Part shown: one piece after another, positions 1-7,813 of the stretch
Layout: the number at the start of each line of letters is the position of its first letter
How positions within the stretch are numbered: position 1 is the first letter of the stretch
Assembly (NCBI GenBank): GCA_910577035.1
Contig: CAJTKW010000015.1
Location: forward strand, 1-64,000
Origin: an uncultured Acetatifactor sp.
GTDB lineage: Bacteria > Bacillota > Clostridia > Lachnospirales > Lachnospiraceae
Direction: 5' to 3'
DNA: 64,000 bases
Notes under the pieces: generated by a model
Databases searched by the model: none
Seen by the model: the letters and a program-made list of their open reading frames with translations, nothing else
Told to the model about the DNA's origin: nothing
Made by a program: the position numbers and the translations under genes

Positions 1-147
1 CTTCCGTTGCAATTCATACTTTTCTATCTCTATTTTATTATTTTATATCGGTTAACGCAACAAATCTTTTATGAATTTTTTATAACTTATTTTTCCGCTT
101 GCTATCCCGCCAAAACAGAGGTAAGCTACGACACCAAGAAAGGAGGG
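1..147 (+). repeat. Long direct repeat, copy A
   Basis: This AT-rich block matches 9908-10053 in the same orientation at roughly 85% identity by eye. The first 29 bases are identical and the last stretch, including an AAGGAGGG ribosome-binding-site-like end, is also identical. In copy B the same block is the intergenic region between a toxin-antitoxin pair and a small gene. Here the small gene is absent after the block. The open frame that crosses it looks spurious. Confidence 0.8.
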
Positions 148-444
148 GCTGCCATTATTTTTTCATATGTTACTAAGTTGATGATATCAATATTTAATGT
201 GGAAAGTATTTTAATCTTCCTGTCTTGACTTGTCAGACTTAGGATTTCCCCCTTCACCCCTATTTATAGGAATGGCTTTCAGATGGAATTTGATAATTCC
301 ACATGAACAGGTTATATCCATTTCATACTTTTCTCTTGCAGCTCTGTAGGTAAAATCACCGCCACACCGGATCACTTCGCACCATGTAAACAATTCCGTC
401 ATTACTCTGGGGCAAATCCCCAACTCCCTCCTATAAACTGGAAT
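148..444. other. Weak-content interval next to repeat A
   Basis: No clear gene is visible immediately right of repeat A. The only candidate is the small minus-strand frame at 211-423, described separately. The rest is AT-rich with no recognisable RNA or element. Confidence 0.4.
211..423 (-). CDS. Possible small Cys-rich hypothetical protein
   Basis: A 70-residue frame directly downstream of the deaminase gene. It would start at TTG (421-423) just after an AGGAGGG sequence, but the spacing is only about 2 bases. The next ATG is about 20 bases further away and poorly placed. Cysteines are clustered (C4, C15, C20, and a CSC near residue 40), which could suggest metal binding. I recognise no family. 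It may be translated from the deaminase transcript or may be a gene remnant. Confidence 0.3.
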   Translation of the reverse strand: MGICPRVMTELFTWCEVIRCGGDFTYRAAREKYEMDITCSCGIIKFHLKAIPINRGEGGNPKSDKSRQED

Positions 445-837
445 TTATTTATGTCGTGGATATTCAGGCATCAAATCAATCAGTCTTGTTGTCCGCCCTT
501 CTTTATCCAATAGAATTTCAATATTTTCCACATCTCCACCTAAATGCATCATAAATTCTCTACAAATACCACAAGATGGAATTATATTTCCATCTTTATA
601 TACTGAAACCACTTTTGTAATCTCACTTTCACCATATGTAAGCATTGTTGACAAAGCATTTCTTTCCGCGCACATCCCTATAGAGCCGTCCGTATCAATG
701 CATATGCCCTTATAAATACTACCTTTTTTCGTGAGTACAGCAGATGCCACACTTCCTACCCGCATTTTATTTGATACATCATGAGGATTCAAAACGCTCA
801 TTGCTTCTTCGTATAACCTTGTCCATTCTTCGTTCAC
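445..837 (-). CDS. Cytidine/blasticidin-type deaminase
   Basis: A 130-residue zinc-dependent deaminase of the cytidine deaminase superfamily. The zinc and catalytic signature is clear: CAE at residues 56-58 (Cys ligand plus the proton-shuttling Glu) and the SCGIC pair of Cys ligands at 89 and 92. Its size fits homotetrameric cytidine deaminases and blasticidin-S deaminases. The likely reaction is hydrolytic deamination of cytidine/deoxycytidine or a nucleoside antibiotic; the sequence alone does not decide which. The start is GTG with AAGGAGG 8 bases upstream. A promoter with 17-bp spacing lies at 875-903. It acts in the cytosol. Confidence 0.88.
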   Translation of the reverse strand: MNEEWTRLYEEAMSVLNPHDVSNKMRVGSVASAVLTKKGSIYKGICIDTDGSIGMCAERNALSTMLTYGESEITKVVSVYKDGNIIPSCGICREFMMHLGGDVENIEILLDKEGRTTRLIDLMPEYPRHK

Positions 838-874
838 TATTTTGTCCTCCTTAATAAATCACGATTTATATTTG

Positions 875-903
875 AATATAAAATCTTTATCTGCCCTTTA
901 CAA
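875..903 (-). promoter_or_regulatory. Promoter of the deaminase gene
   Basis: On the minus strand, TTGTAA (898-903) and TATATT (875-880) are separated by 17 bases, about 40 bases upstream of the GTG start. This matches a housekeeping sigma-A promoter. Confidence 0.5.
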
Positions 904-1046
904 TGTATATTTATAAGTCATTTCCCATTGGGTACATAATTCCGAAAAGGGAAATTCATAATCCGTACCTCTCAATCCAGAATAATTCTAAGTTCCACTA
1001 TCCCTTGACCACACTGTCAAAGGCAATGCTTCCCCATCTGCTTACA

Positions 1047-1787
1047 TCATCGGCACGATGCCAAAAAATCAAGGATCATCGGGTTAAGATCCTTCGCCTG
1101 TTCTGCAACAAAATGCGGGCGGTGTCCTCCGCCTTTTACCTCATATACCCTTGCAGACGGAACTTTTTCCTTAAGCTCCGCACAGGTTCCAAAGGGGTCA
1201 TTCTCGCCGTTGATAAAAAACGCCGGACACTTGATCGCCGCCCATTCATCATCCGTCAGGCTCGGATGCGTTTTCCAATCTGTGACCGTCATCCTCAGGT
1301 AAGTCTGCCAGTCTCCCTTATGCGCATCAAAATGCCTTGCTTTCATGTCCTCAATAAATTTGGTGTCGTTCTTTTCCAAAAGGCTTTCCGGCAGAAAACT
1401 GTCTGCGCTTTCCGCCCTTGGATAAGCGCCCCCGCCGACCGTGACGAGGCTTTTCACCTTCTCAGGATACTTTGCCGCCATATAGCATCCCACATATGCA
1501 CCGCAGCTATAGCCAAACAAATGCGCAGCCGGAATCCCCAAAGCGTCCATAAAATCCGCCATATCATCTGCGATCATGCGGCTGTTCCATTCCAAGCTGT
1601 CACACATGGTTCTGCCGTGGCCTCTGAAATCAGGAAAAATGCAGCGGTAACTTCCCGAAAACGGCTGGATCTGGGCGGCAAAAGCCAGCAGCCCCCTGCT
1701 GAAATGGCTGTGAAGGAACAGCAGCGCCTCCCCTCTGCCGAATTCCTCATAAAACACGTTAAGATTATTTACTTCAATGTAAGGCAT
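1047..1787 (-). CDS. Alpha/beta hydrolase
   Basis: A 246-residue alpha/beta-hydrolase-fold enzyme. The nucleophile elbow GYSCG puts Ser at 94. Asp197 (in GENDPFG) and His222 (in GGGHRPH) complete the triad, and an oxyanion-type LHSH motif lies near residue 26. The family includes esterases, lactonases and C-C hydrolases; the substrate is unknown. The start has GGAGG 5 bases upstream. It sits in the co-oriented row of small enzymes. Just downstream, a short frame in another register (ending near 1020) resembles leftover coding sequence but is too short to assign. Confidence 0.88.
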   Translation of the reverse strand: MPYIEVNNLNVFYEEFGRGEALLFLHSHFSRGLLAFAAQIQPFSGSYRCIFPDFRGHGRTMCDSLEWNSRMIADDMADFMDALGIPAAHLFGYSCGAYVGCYMAAKYPEKVKSLVTVGGGAYPRAESADSFLPESLLEKNDTKFIEDMKARHFDAHKGDWQTYLRMTVTDWKTHPSLTDDEWAAIKCPAFFINGENDPFGTCAELKEKVPSARVYEVKGGGHRPHFVAEQAKDLNPMILDFLASCR

Positions 1788-1799
1788 CTTTTTCCTCCA

Positions 1800-2315
1800 T
1801 CATACAATTCTCACAATATTTTCCGTCAATCTATCATACTTGTCTAAAACTTCCGCATCATGGAATGGCTGCGGTATCCAGCCTCTTTCATATGTTTTCC
1901 GGATAAACCTCTCATTTTTCTCTTTGCAGGAACAGATACTGATGGGAATATTGCGTTCCATATTGTCACATAGATAACATTCGTCTCCCGTGATACAATA
2001 GGTATCCTGATCCGCTTGAAAACAGAGGACAGAGGAATCCGGGGCATGCCCGCCTACCACCTCAAAGTTAAAAAGTCATAAAAGCATCCCCTCTCCTCTA
2101 CGAGCGAAATCCGCGTTTCCGCCTCCCGCAGCCTCTTTTTCACCGGGCTGTTGCCCTCTGACATTGCCTGCCCATAAGTCTGCCTGGACATAATCAGTCC
2201 GGCCTCCGGATACAGGTCAATATTGCCTGTATGATGCCAGCCGCTCATCCCGAAAACCCGTGTCAATCAGAATATACGTTCCATTACACTCCGCCAGATA
2301 ATAGAAAAAGCGAAT
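1800..2315 (-). pseudogene. Broken metallo-beta-lactamase-fold hydrolase
   Basis: Three pieces in different frames add up to an MBL-fold (lactonase-like) enzyme. The 5' piece (about 2240-2315) carries a typical ILIDTG strand. The middle piece (2054-2266) has HHTGNIDLYPEAG, the region just after the metal-binding motif. The 3' piece (1800 to about 2065) has GGHAPDS and ITGDECYL. The first two pieces meet so closely that most of the HxHxDH region is gone, which implies an internal deletion. A 1-base frameshift near 2055-2065 separates the last two. It cannot make an active enzyme. Confidence 0.75.
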
Positions 2316-2788
2316 ACCTGCTCCCTGTTATAAGAAGTATCAAAATATGGCAAATTATATATTCTGCATTGCTCTTTCAGTTTTTTACTTATCGTTACAA
2401 TGCTTACACAATCCTCTTTGCTTTCTTCTTCAGACTTATAATAGGTATAGTCCTTTGGTGTGTCGTATTTTTTCAAAAACTGATATCTTTCTTCGGGCGT
2501 TACTTCTGCTGTGCCGAAATAATAAATTTCACAAACAGAAGAATCTATATGCTCAATATAATGCTGTGGCAATAATTGAAATATATCGATTACCACTCCA
2601 TAATCACATTCATCATATTCTCCGCTGTCTATCATTGCCTGAATGAATAACGCCATCTTAGAACTAATATATTGAACATTTTCCCAAACATCTGTATCTG
2701 CATCGGAGTGAATACCTGTTTCAGGAAAAACGCTTTCAATTCCCGCTATAATTGAGTCCATGCTTATGTGCTGATATCCTAAATGATT
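2267..2788 (-). pseudogene. 5'-truncated nucleotide-kinase-like fragment
   Basis: An open frame of about 164 residues with the look of the C-terminal part of a P-loop kinase-like protein. It has an ISMDSIIAG segment (in frame upstream of the first ATG), a long helical middle, an EVTPEERYQFLKKYDT segment and a final YFDTSYNREQ segment. No Walker A motif is present, so the N-terminal ATP-binding part appears lost. Its 5' edge abuts an unrelated fragment and its 3' end overlaps the MBL remnant, so it looks like a scar of recombination. The family assignment is tentative. Confidence 0.5.
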
Positions 2789-2901
2789 CGATATTTTTTG
2801 GGAATTTCATCCACTTCCCCATTTCCCGTGTTACTTTGCGGTATAAAAATCTTGCCGTCATAATTTATTCCATTCCACTGCTTATCAACCCGTTTTTCTT
2901 C
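2779..2901 (-). pseudogene. Short N-terminal-like gene fragment
   Basis: A frame of about 40 codons (KRVDKQWNGINYDGK... NGEVDEIP) ends at a stop inside the next fragment. It reads like the start of a small secreted or lipocalin-like protein with an NGEV motif, fused out of frame to the kinase-like piece. It begins right at the 22-bp repeat (2902-2923). I cannot name the family with confidence. Confidence 0.35.
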
Positions 2902-2923
2902 TATATTGCCAGTCTGATTATAT
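2902..2923 (+). repeat. 22-bp exact repeat, copy 1
   Basis: This 22-base sequence (tatattgcc...gattatat) occurs again at 6919-6940 in the same orientation. Here it sits at the stop codon of the methyltransferase, where unrelated gene fragments begin. Confidence 0.75.
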
Positions 2924-3439
2924 AACCTTCATTAAAAAATACTGTATCATCGGTCCCACTGTTTCCTTTTTGTCAATTAAAAAGTAAGCGTCAAGCATCG
3001 TTTCAAATTCTTCAACCGATAAATTAAAGCAATCCTGCCTGCCCAAATATTCCTCTATCAGTTTTGCGATTTCAAATTCAGGACTCCCAATATTCGGAAT
3101 ATCAAGGACAAATCTCCCATTTGGTTTCATAATACGAGAAAACTCCGCAACCGCCTGCTGTACAAATTCTTTTTCAAAATACTCCAAAGAACCTACACAC
3201 GCACCAATATCAAAAAAATTAATATCATATGGCGTTTCATGCATACTGCCGCAATGCAAGTCTCCAACAGTTAAGTGATTTTTCCCCACATATCCCGATA
3301 GCAATTCAATCGTTTTACTGCTGATATCGACTCCATAATAGGTAGATGGCCAATCTTTATATCCTGCAAACATTAAATTTAGGCAACATCCTAAATCAAT
3401 AAATCGCATGCCAGCCCGAAGCATAGAATTCCCTGCCAT
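2918..3439 (-). CDS. Class I SAM-dependent methyltransferase, probably N-terminally shortened
   Basis: A 173-residue Rossmann-type methyltransferase. Motif I is FIDLGCCLN at about residues 13-21, and an acidic strand (YYGVDIS) follows about 20 residues later. A post-motif segment (IMKPNGRFVLDIPN) is typical of small-molecule methyltransferases. Motif I lacks the usual GxGxG, and the protein begins almost at motif I, so the N-terminal cap found in most family members is missing. A different frame upstream starts with MRISHIPDSYG and could be the lost start, separated by a frameshift near 3430. No good ribosome binding site precedes the ATG at 3439. Function is uncertain; it may be a decaying gene. 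Confidence 0.6.
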   Translation of the reverse strand: MAGNSMLRAGMRFIDLGCCLNLMFAGYKDWPSTYYGVDISSKTIELLSGYVGKNHLTVGDLHCGSMHETPYDINFFDIGACVGSLEYFEKEFVQQAVAEFSRIMKPNGRFVLDIPNIGSPEFEIAKLIEEYLGRQDCFNLSVEEFETMLDAYFLIDKKETVGPMIQYFLMKVI

Positions 3440-3554
3440 AGCTATCTGGGATATGTGATATTCTCATTTCAAACCAAGCTGTATTTTTCCTTCATCTATA
3501 CTTGAAATAGCATCGGTTAGAAATTCATGCTCCCTAAGCAATACTTTTACATCT

Positions 3555-4115
3555 TCACGTAAATGAATATTCACATTCTTCCTGCCCTTTCTGCCAGGTA
3601 CATTCAATGATTTCAGCGGGATTCATTTTTTCAATATAGGTTAAGCACCTGAAAACCATCCCATGTCCGACAAAAATAACTTTTTCATAATCTGAATAAT
3701 TATCCGCTACACATATCATTCTTTTCCGCATATGGCTAAGCGATTCCCATCTGCGTTTTTCACCTGGCGGGTATTCGCCTCCAAATTCCGTAAATTCTCC
3801 GGCAAAAGCAAAGCTTTCTTCCGACGTTTTATACTGATTGCTTTCATCAGGTATCCATTCATGTAAATCGATATCCACCTCAACCCGTATTCCTGTTTCC
3901 CTTGAAATAATCTGGGCTGTCTGTAATGCCCTGGTGTAGGGAGAAGATACAATAAGCTCCGCACTTTTGAGACGGGGATCTTTTGCCACCAGTTCTGCCT
4001 GCCGTTTTCCTTTTTCGGATAAAGGAGCAAAATCCCTGCCAAATCCCCAGAATCCATTTTCAAGCATATATTCATAATTTGCTTCACCATGCCTGACAAG
4101 ATAAAACAATGCCAT
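3555..4115 (-). CDS. Histidine phosphatase family protein
   Basis: A 186-residue phosphoglycerate-mutase-like phosphatase. The RHGE motif gives the phospho-accepting His9. SSPYTRA at 58-63 provides the phosphate-binding Arg, and the second catalytic His is in VGHG at residue 151. These enzymes hydrolyse small phosphomonoesters through a phosphohistidine; the substrate cannot be told from sequence. AGGAGG lies 8 bases before the ATG. The nucleoside phosphorylase gene lies immediately upstream, about 40 bases away, on the same strand, so co-transcription is plausible. Confidence 0.88.
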   Translation of the reverse strand: MALFYLVRHGEANYEYMLENGFWGFGRDFAPLSEKGKRQAELVAKDPRLKSAELIVSSPYTRALQTAQIISRETGIRVEVDIDLHEWIPDESNQYKTSEESFAFAGEFTEFGGEYPPGEKRRWESLSHMRKRMICVADNYSDYEKVIFVGHGMVFRCLTYIEKMNPAEIIECTWQKGQEECEYSFT

Positions 4116-4154
4116 CTATGTATCCTCCTGCTCACACCACCGGGAAACCTCACA

Positions 4155-4916
4155 TCATCCCACAACATACCTCGCCAACTCTAACGCAATGTCAAAATGG
4201 CCCGCATCGTGCTGGGTGCCTTTGGTCTGCCCTTCTTTCCGCCTTGCATCCCATTTGGGGGCATCAAGCAGATCGCCGCTTGTAAAAAACGCGTACAGGT
4301 TCAGCCCTCTGAAATCACACATTGCCTGCAAAGCGGCGCATTCCATTTCTACCGAGATGCAGCCGTCCGCTTTATGCTTCTCAAAATTATTGACGGTTTC
4401 CCTGTAGAAAGAATCGGTGGTCCATGTTTTTCCTTTCACGTAAGGAATCCCTTTTTCCTCCATAAAAGCGGCGACAATGTCCGCATTCCTGACAGCAACA
4501 TAGTCCGATGCGGGCGCATAATGATAAGAAGTGCCCTCATCCCGGTAAGCTTCTGTCGGCACCATAACTTTCCCGCGTGCAATTTCCTTATTTAGACAGC
4601 CTGCAGCGCCAAATACGACATATTTGCCCGTCTCTATTTCTGCCAGCGTGTCCTCCACCGTGCACACACAGGCAGGCGCCCCTACATAAGTTTTGTAAAA
4701 CGCAAATTTCTTTCCCTTGTATTCAATACAATATACCGGCGTATTGCCCGTTGCAAACCAGAAGGATGCAATCTGCTTGCAGTCGTAATTTTCCAGGACA
4801 AACTTTTCAATCACATGGGAAAAGGTCAGAATGCAAGCATCCACCTGCGGTGCATTTTCCTTCATCTGCGGATTGATGATTGCCGGAGACTGATTGTCAA
4901 AAGCTTCTGTGATCAT
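4155..4916 (-). CDS. Nucleoside phosphorylase (uridine/purine type)
   Basis: A 253-residue NP-I family phosphorylase, which splits a nucleoside with phosphate into base and (deoxy)ribose-1-phosphate. The strand-loop VVFGAAGCLN (about 100) and the ribose-binding SVEMECAAL (about 190) are typical of uridine phosphorylase-like members. GGGGAG lies about 9 bases before the ATG. A degraded second copy of this family lies at 11749-12046, where the TWTTD and VEME segments are still readable. Its proximity to the cytidine deaminase hints at nucleoside salvage or detoxification. Confidence 0.88.
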   Translation of the reverse strand: MITEAFDNQSPAIINPQMKENAPQVDACILTFSHVIEKFVLENYDCKQIASFWFATGNTPVYCIEYKGKKFAFYKTYVGAPACVCTVEDTLAEIETGKYVVFGAAGCLNKEIARGKVMVPTEAYRDEGTSYHYAPASDYVAVRNADIVAAFMEEKGIPYVKGKTWTTDSFYRETVNNFEKHKADGCISVEMECAALQAMCDFRGLNLYAFFTSGDLLDAPKWDARRKEGQTKGTQHDAGHFDIALELARYVVG

Positions 4917-4975
4917 AATTTCTTTCTCCCCTCATTCTAATTGTAATGCCTTTTCAATTATGTCCAATCTGTTTC

Positions 4976-5401
4976 TTACTGTTTCGCCGGATTCGGACAT
5001 GTAATAATCCATGTATAGCCAAAACGGTCTTTCACGAGAGAACCGCAGCCACCATCATCCGGTTCCGGATGCGGGCCTAGCGGTGAAAGTACAGCTCCGC
5101 CTTCCGCTAATACAGACAGGGCATGCAACGCTTCCGCCTCTGAATTCATATGAATCATCAGCTTTATACCTGTCTTCACTTCCCCATAATCATCGCCATC
5201 GCCCGCCGCCATACGGGTATTGCCTATGGCAAACTCCACATGCATTACCTTTCCGATGAAATCTGGCGTATCAGCCGTATTCTCAGAAAAACGGGACATC
5301 CCATAAATCTCACCGCCAAATGCCTCTATATAGGCATTAATTGCCTCTTCGCAGTTTCCCTTAAATTCCAGATATGGGATTACTTCAATCTTTTTATCCA
5401 T
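4976..5401 (-). CDS. VOC family protein (PhnB-like)
   Basis: A 141-residue protein of the vicinal-oxygen-chelate fold, PhnB/3-demethylubiquinone-like subgroup. It opens with VIPYLEFKGNCEEAINAY and ends with DRFGYTWIITC, both hallmarks of this group. Members include fosfomycin- or bleomycin-type resistance relatives and many uncharacterised proteins, and the substrate is unknown. The ribosome binding site GGAAGGAGG is directly upstream of the ATG. Confidence 0.87.
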   Translation of the reverse strand: MDKKIEVIPYLEFKGNCEEAINAYIEAFGGEIYGMSRFSENTADTPDFIGKVMHVEFAIGNTRMAAGDGDDYGEVKTGIKLMIHMNSEAEALHALSVLAEGGAVLSPLGPHPEPDDGGCGSLVKDRFGYTWIITCPNPAKQ

Positions 5402-5458
5402 TTTTCCTCCTTCCGCATTCTGCAGGCCATGCCCACAGTAATGTCTTGATTCATACTT

Positions 5459-5941
5459 TTAGTGTACTCCTGATTGGTATTCCTCGTACCATGCTTCAAC
5501 CGCATGCAGAGGATGCTGGATCAGCTCCGCTGTTTCTTGAACGCTTTTTCCCTGCTGGAATAGTCTGCATGCTACTGAATACATGCTTTCCGATACTTCA
5601 ATCAAATGCCCGTCAGGGTCATATATGCGCACGCCCCTTTGCAGCCAGGGGAATGTTTTAGGTTCATGCAGCAGTTCCACCTCCGAATACTTGCGAAGAC
5701 GGGCAAGAAAGTCATCAAAGTTTTCTGTCTCGAAATAAAGTTCCATCGTATTAGGATGATACTTCATGGTTTCTGCCGGAAATCCCGCAAGTTCATCAAA
5801 ATGCTCCTGTAAGGCCAATCCACAGGTCAATGCTTTGTTCCAGCCCAGATCGAGTGTTACCTCCTGATCGAACAGATCACGGTAAAACTTCAGCGACCGT
5901 TCCATATCCCTTACAGCAATCAATGTGGTACATAATCTCAT
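5459..5941 (-). CDS. VOC/glyoxalase family protein with C-terminal extension
   Basis: A 160-residue protein. Residues 1-120 form a glyoxalase/bleomycin-resistance-type domain (VRDMERSLKFYRDLF at the start; GVRIYDPDGHLIEVSE at the end, including a metal-ligand-type Glu). The last 40 residues are a helical tail (QGKSVQETAELIQHPLHAVEAW) that looks like a small helix-turn-helix-like extension. I chose the MRLCTT start because the fold begins there; an in-frame ATG 26 codons upstream is possible but adds unconserved sequence. Confidence 0.82.
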   Translation of the reverse strand: MRLCTTLIAVRDMERSLKFYRDLFDQEVTLDLGWNKALTCGLALQEHFDELAGFPAETMKYHPNTMELYFETENFDDFLARLRKYSEVELLHEPKTFPWLQRGVRIYDPDGHLIEVSESMYSVACRLFQQGKSVQETAELIQHPLHAVEAWYEEYQSGVH

Positions 5942-6051
5942 GGTCTTTTTCCCTTTCTCAATTGATTTAACGTCCATTATACCATGACCGGAAATAGTTG
6001 TATTGTATATTTCCGACATATATTCATTCTCTCGGCAGTTTTAAACCGCTT

Positions 6052-6885
6052 TCATTTTAAAGCCATTTCCCTGGCTTCCCGGATATTCATAGTATGATAG
6101 CGTTTGAATTCCCGCATCATGTGCGACATATCCGTATACCCAAATTTAGAAACTGCGGACGCAATATCAAAATTGCTCTGACTTACAATATCTTTCCACA
6201 AATGTTGATAACGTACCAAATTGCTCAACTTCTTAGGAGTCATTCCAATGTATTCACAGAACAGCCGTTCCATCTGCCTGCTGCTTATGAAATTCTCCTT
6301 TGATAGCTGATTGATCTCTAACGCCCCCTGATACAAAAGAATATCGTTCATCACTCCGTCTACCAACTTATTGATCCTTGCAGTCTCCAGTTTTTTCAAA
6401 AGAAGGGATTCTGTCAACTGAATCAAATCCGCCATATTTCCTGGTTCTGCCAAACGGCTGCGCAATTCTCTGTCCAGCCAGTTATACCTTTCCCTGACAT
6501 CATATCTTCCGTTTACGGTTCCGCCGAAAGAGTCCTCGGAAAAGACATAAGCCGTCCACGCATAAAAGCGAATCGCAAACACAGATATCTTATATCCTGC
6601 CTTTTGACTTTTGTAAGAAAGAAAAGCCCTGTCACTGATTCCGCAAAAGTCAGAAATAATGATATTTCCCATATCATCTATACGGTAGATAATATCCACG
6701 CAGGTATCAGGAATCACTATTTCAGCGGATTCATCTGCTCCTGGATCAGATGAACAATCATACTCCCCGCCCCAAAAGCATCTGATGTACGGCCGCAATG
6801 AATGGCATGGTTCTATTTCCTTATAGGCAGAATTACGCTTGAAAGGCGTTGCTGTTAACGGTCGATATATCATTTTATTCTTCAT
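6052..6885 (-). CDS. AraC family transcriptional regulator
   Basis: A 277-residue activator-type regulator. The N-terminal half resembles the DUF6597 sensor domain (CHSLRPYIRCFWGGEY). The C-terminal 100 residues hold the two AraC helix-turn-helix units (FISSRQMERLFCEYIGMTPKK and KFGYTDMSHMMREFKRY). I start at MKNKMIY because AAGGAG lies 11 bases upstream; a second ATG seven codons earlier has no ribosome binding site. Likely targets are unknown; the adjacent VOC genes downstream on the same strand are candidates. Confidence 0.85.
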   Translation of the reverse strand: MKNKMIYRPLTATPFKRNSAYKEIEPCHSLRPYIRCFWGGEYDCSSDPGADESAEIVIPDTCVDIIYRIDDMGNIIISDFCGISDRAFLSYKSQKAGYKISVFAIRFYAWTAYVFSEDSFGGTVNGRYDVRERYNWLDRELRSRLAEPGNMADLIQLTESLLLKKLETARINKLVDGVMNDILLYQGALEINQLSKENFISSRQMERLFCEYIGMTPKKLSNLVRYQHLWKDIVSQSNFDIASAVSKFGYTDMSHMMREFKRYHTMNIREAREMALK

Positions 6886-6918
6886 GCAATGCAGTTCTCC
6901 TTCCATAAAGCGTCCTAT

Positions 6919-6940
6919 TATATTGCCAGTCTGATTATAT
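6919..6940 (+). repeat. 22-bp exact repeat, copy 2
   Basis: Identical to 2902-2923 and in the same orientation. Here it lies about 33 bases upstream of the AraC gene start, in its likely promoter region. Confidence 0.75.
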
Positions 6941-7276
6941 CATTTGTGCGGTTTCTTTTCCACTGTTATGTGATATCCCTAAGGCAGATATCCCACTACA
7001 AGAGCGCATATAGATAATATAGTAAAAGAGGTATTGCCACTCGTATATTAACTCTGTTTTCTCCAGTTTCCAATGCCTACAATGCCTTTTCTAAATCTTT
7101 GCTGACTTCGTTGTTGTTCTCAATCATCTTGATACCTCGTTCATTCTGTGCTGCGTTGATAATTTCTGAAAATTAAAAAAGGTAGCTGATTGTCTGTTAA
7201 GATAATCGCTACCTAAAGGTAAACAATATTCAGTTTTCATATCAATTTCTGTTTTGAATTTCCCCAACAAAGGAAT
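6941..7276. other. Intergenic interval with a hairpin and a coding remnant
   Basis: No intact gene is visible. On the minus strand, 7077-7166 reads as a 29-codon C-terminal-like peptide (EIINAAQNERG... LEKAL, then TAG) with a stop just before it, so it is probably a remnant. A hairpin lies at 7180-7214: arms AGGTAGC(T)GATT and AATCGCTACCT with a 12-base loop, next to an A-run that would be a U-tract on the minus strand. It could therefore be a terminator for the DUF3795 gene. Confidence 0.45.
7180..7214 (-). terminator. Putative terminator after the DUF3795 gene
   Basis: A perfect stem of about 11 pairs with one bulge is followed on the minus strand by TTTTTTAATTTT. It is correctly placed about 60 bases after the stop codon of the gene at 7277-7519. 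Confidence 0.55.
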
Positions 7277-7519
7277 CTATAGGTTTCTAAGATTATCAAT
7301 TCTTTCAGGGTTTTCGGATGATGCCCATTCCTTTAACATATCACAAGGGAATTGAGAACACTTACCACAATGCTCTTGATTTTTTTTGGAATTACATTTG
7401 TATAAATCACATTCGCCCCAAAAAACTTTACCTTTAATAACTTTACATCCCCTACAATTTTGTTCAGTTTTGAATTTGCAAGCATCACAATCAATTCCAC
7501 AAATACCGTAGTTAGCCAT
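7277..7519 (-). CDS. DUF3795 domain protein
   Basis: An 80-residue cysteine-rich protein of the DUF3795 type. It has CGIDCDACKF at the N-terminus, NCRGCK, then ECDLYKC and CGKCSQFPC, about ten cysteines that can bind zinc. The family is common in clostridia and its function is unknown. The start is MANYG, preceded by GAGGAAAG; an in-frame ATG six codons upstream is poorly placed. Confidence 0.85.
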   Translation of the reverse strand: MANYGICGIDCDACKFKTEQNCRGCKVIKGKVFWGECDLYKCNSKKNQEHCGKCSQFPCDMLKEWASSENPERIDNLRNL

Positions 7520-7537
7520 AATAGTTTCTTTCCTCAC

Positions 7538-7813
7538 ATTTCTGTTATTTCTCTTTAAATTCTTTTTTCTGCTTTTTTTACCAATTATTTTTTTGCTATT
7601 GACAAATTGAGATTTGCATAATTGTTCAACGCTGTCATTTTACCATAATCGCACACACAATTCAATTAAATTTCCTGCTTGGGTAGGCGGCAGGTATCTA
7701 GTTTTTTGATGGGCTATCCGTTCGACAAACAGGAAGTTGTCGTTCCACCAGATTGAACATTTCCACTGTAGGTGTAGCTTAGTTTCGATAAGCTAAAATA
7801 TTCTATATGCTTA
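7538..7813. other. Intergenic interval, no gene recognised
   Basis: AT-rich sequence between DUF3795 and the PHP gene. Minus-strand 7700-7760 has a short open stretch without a start or ribosome binding site and may be a remnant. Nothing else is supportable. Confidence 0.3.

Noticed and set aside
7..228. Possible hydrophobic peptide in repeat copy A
   Set aside because: It runs through an intergenic repeat whose other copy does not conserve the frame.
903..1847. Plus-strand frame of 314 codons opposite the alpha/beta hydrolase
   Set aside because: The minus strand has a full catalytic triad and a ribosome binding site; the plus frame resembles no protein.
7680..7800. Possible mobile-element remnant between DUF3795 and PHP genes
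   Set aside because: Only a short open stretch without a recognisable recombinase or terminal repeats.
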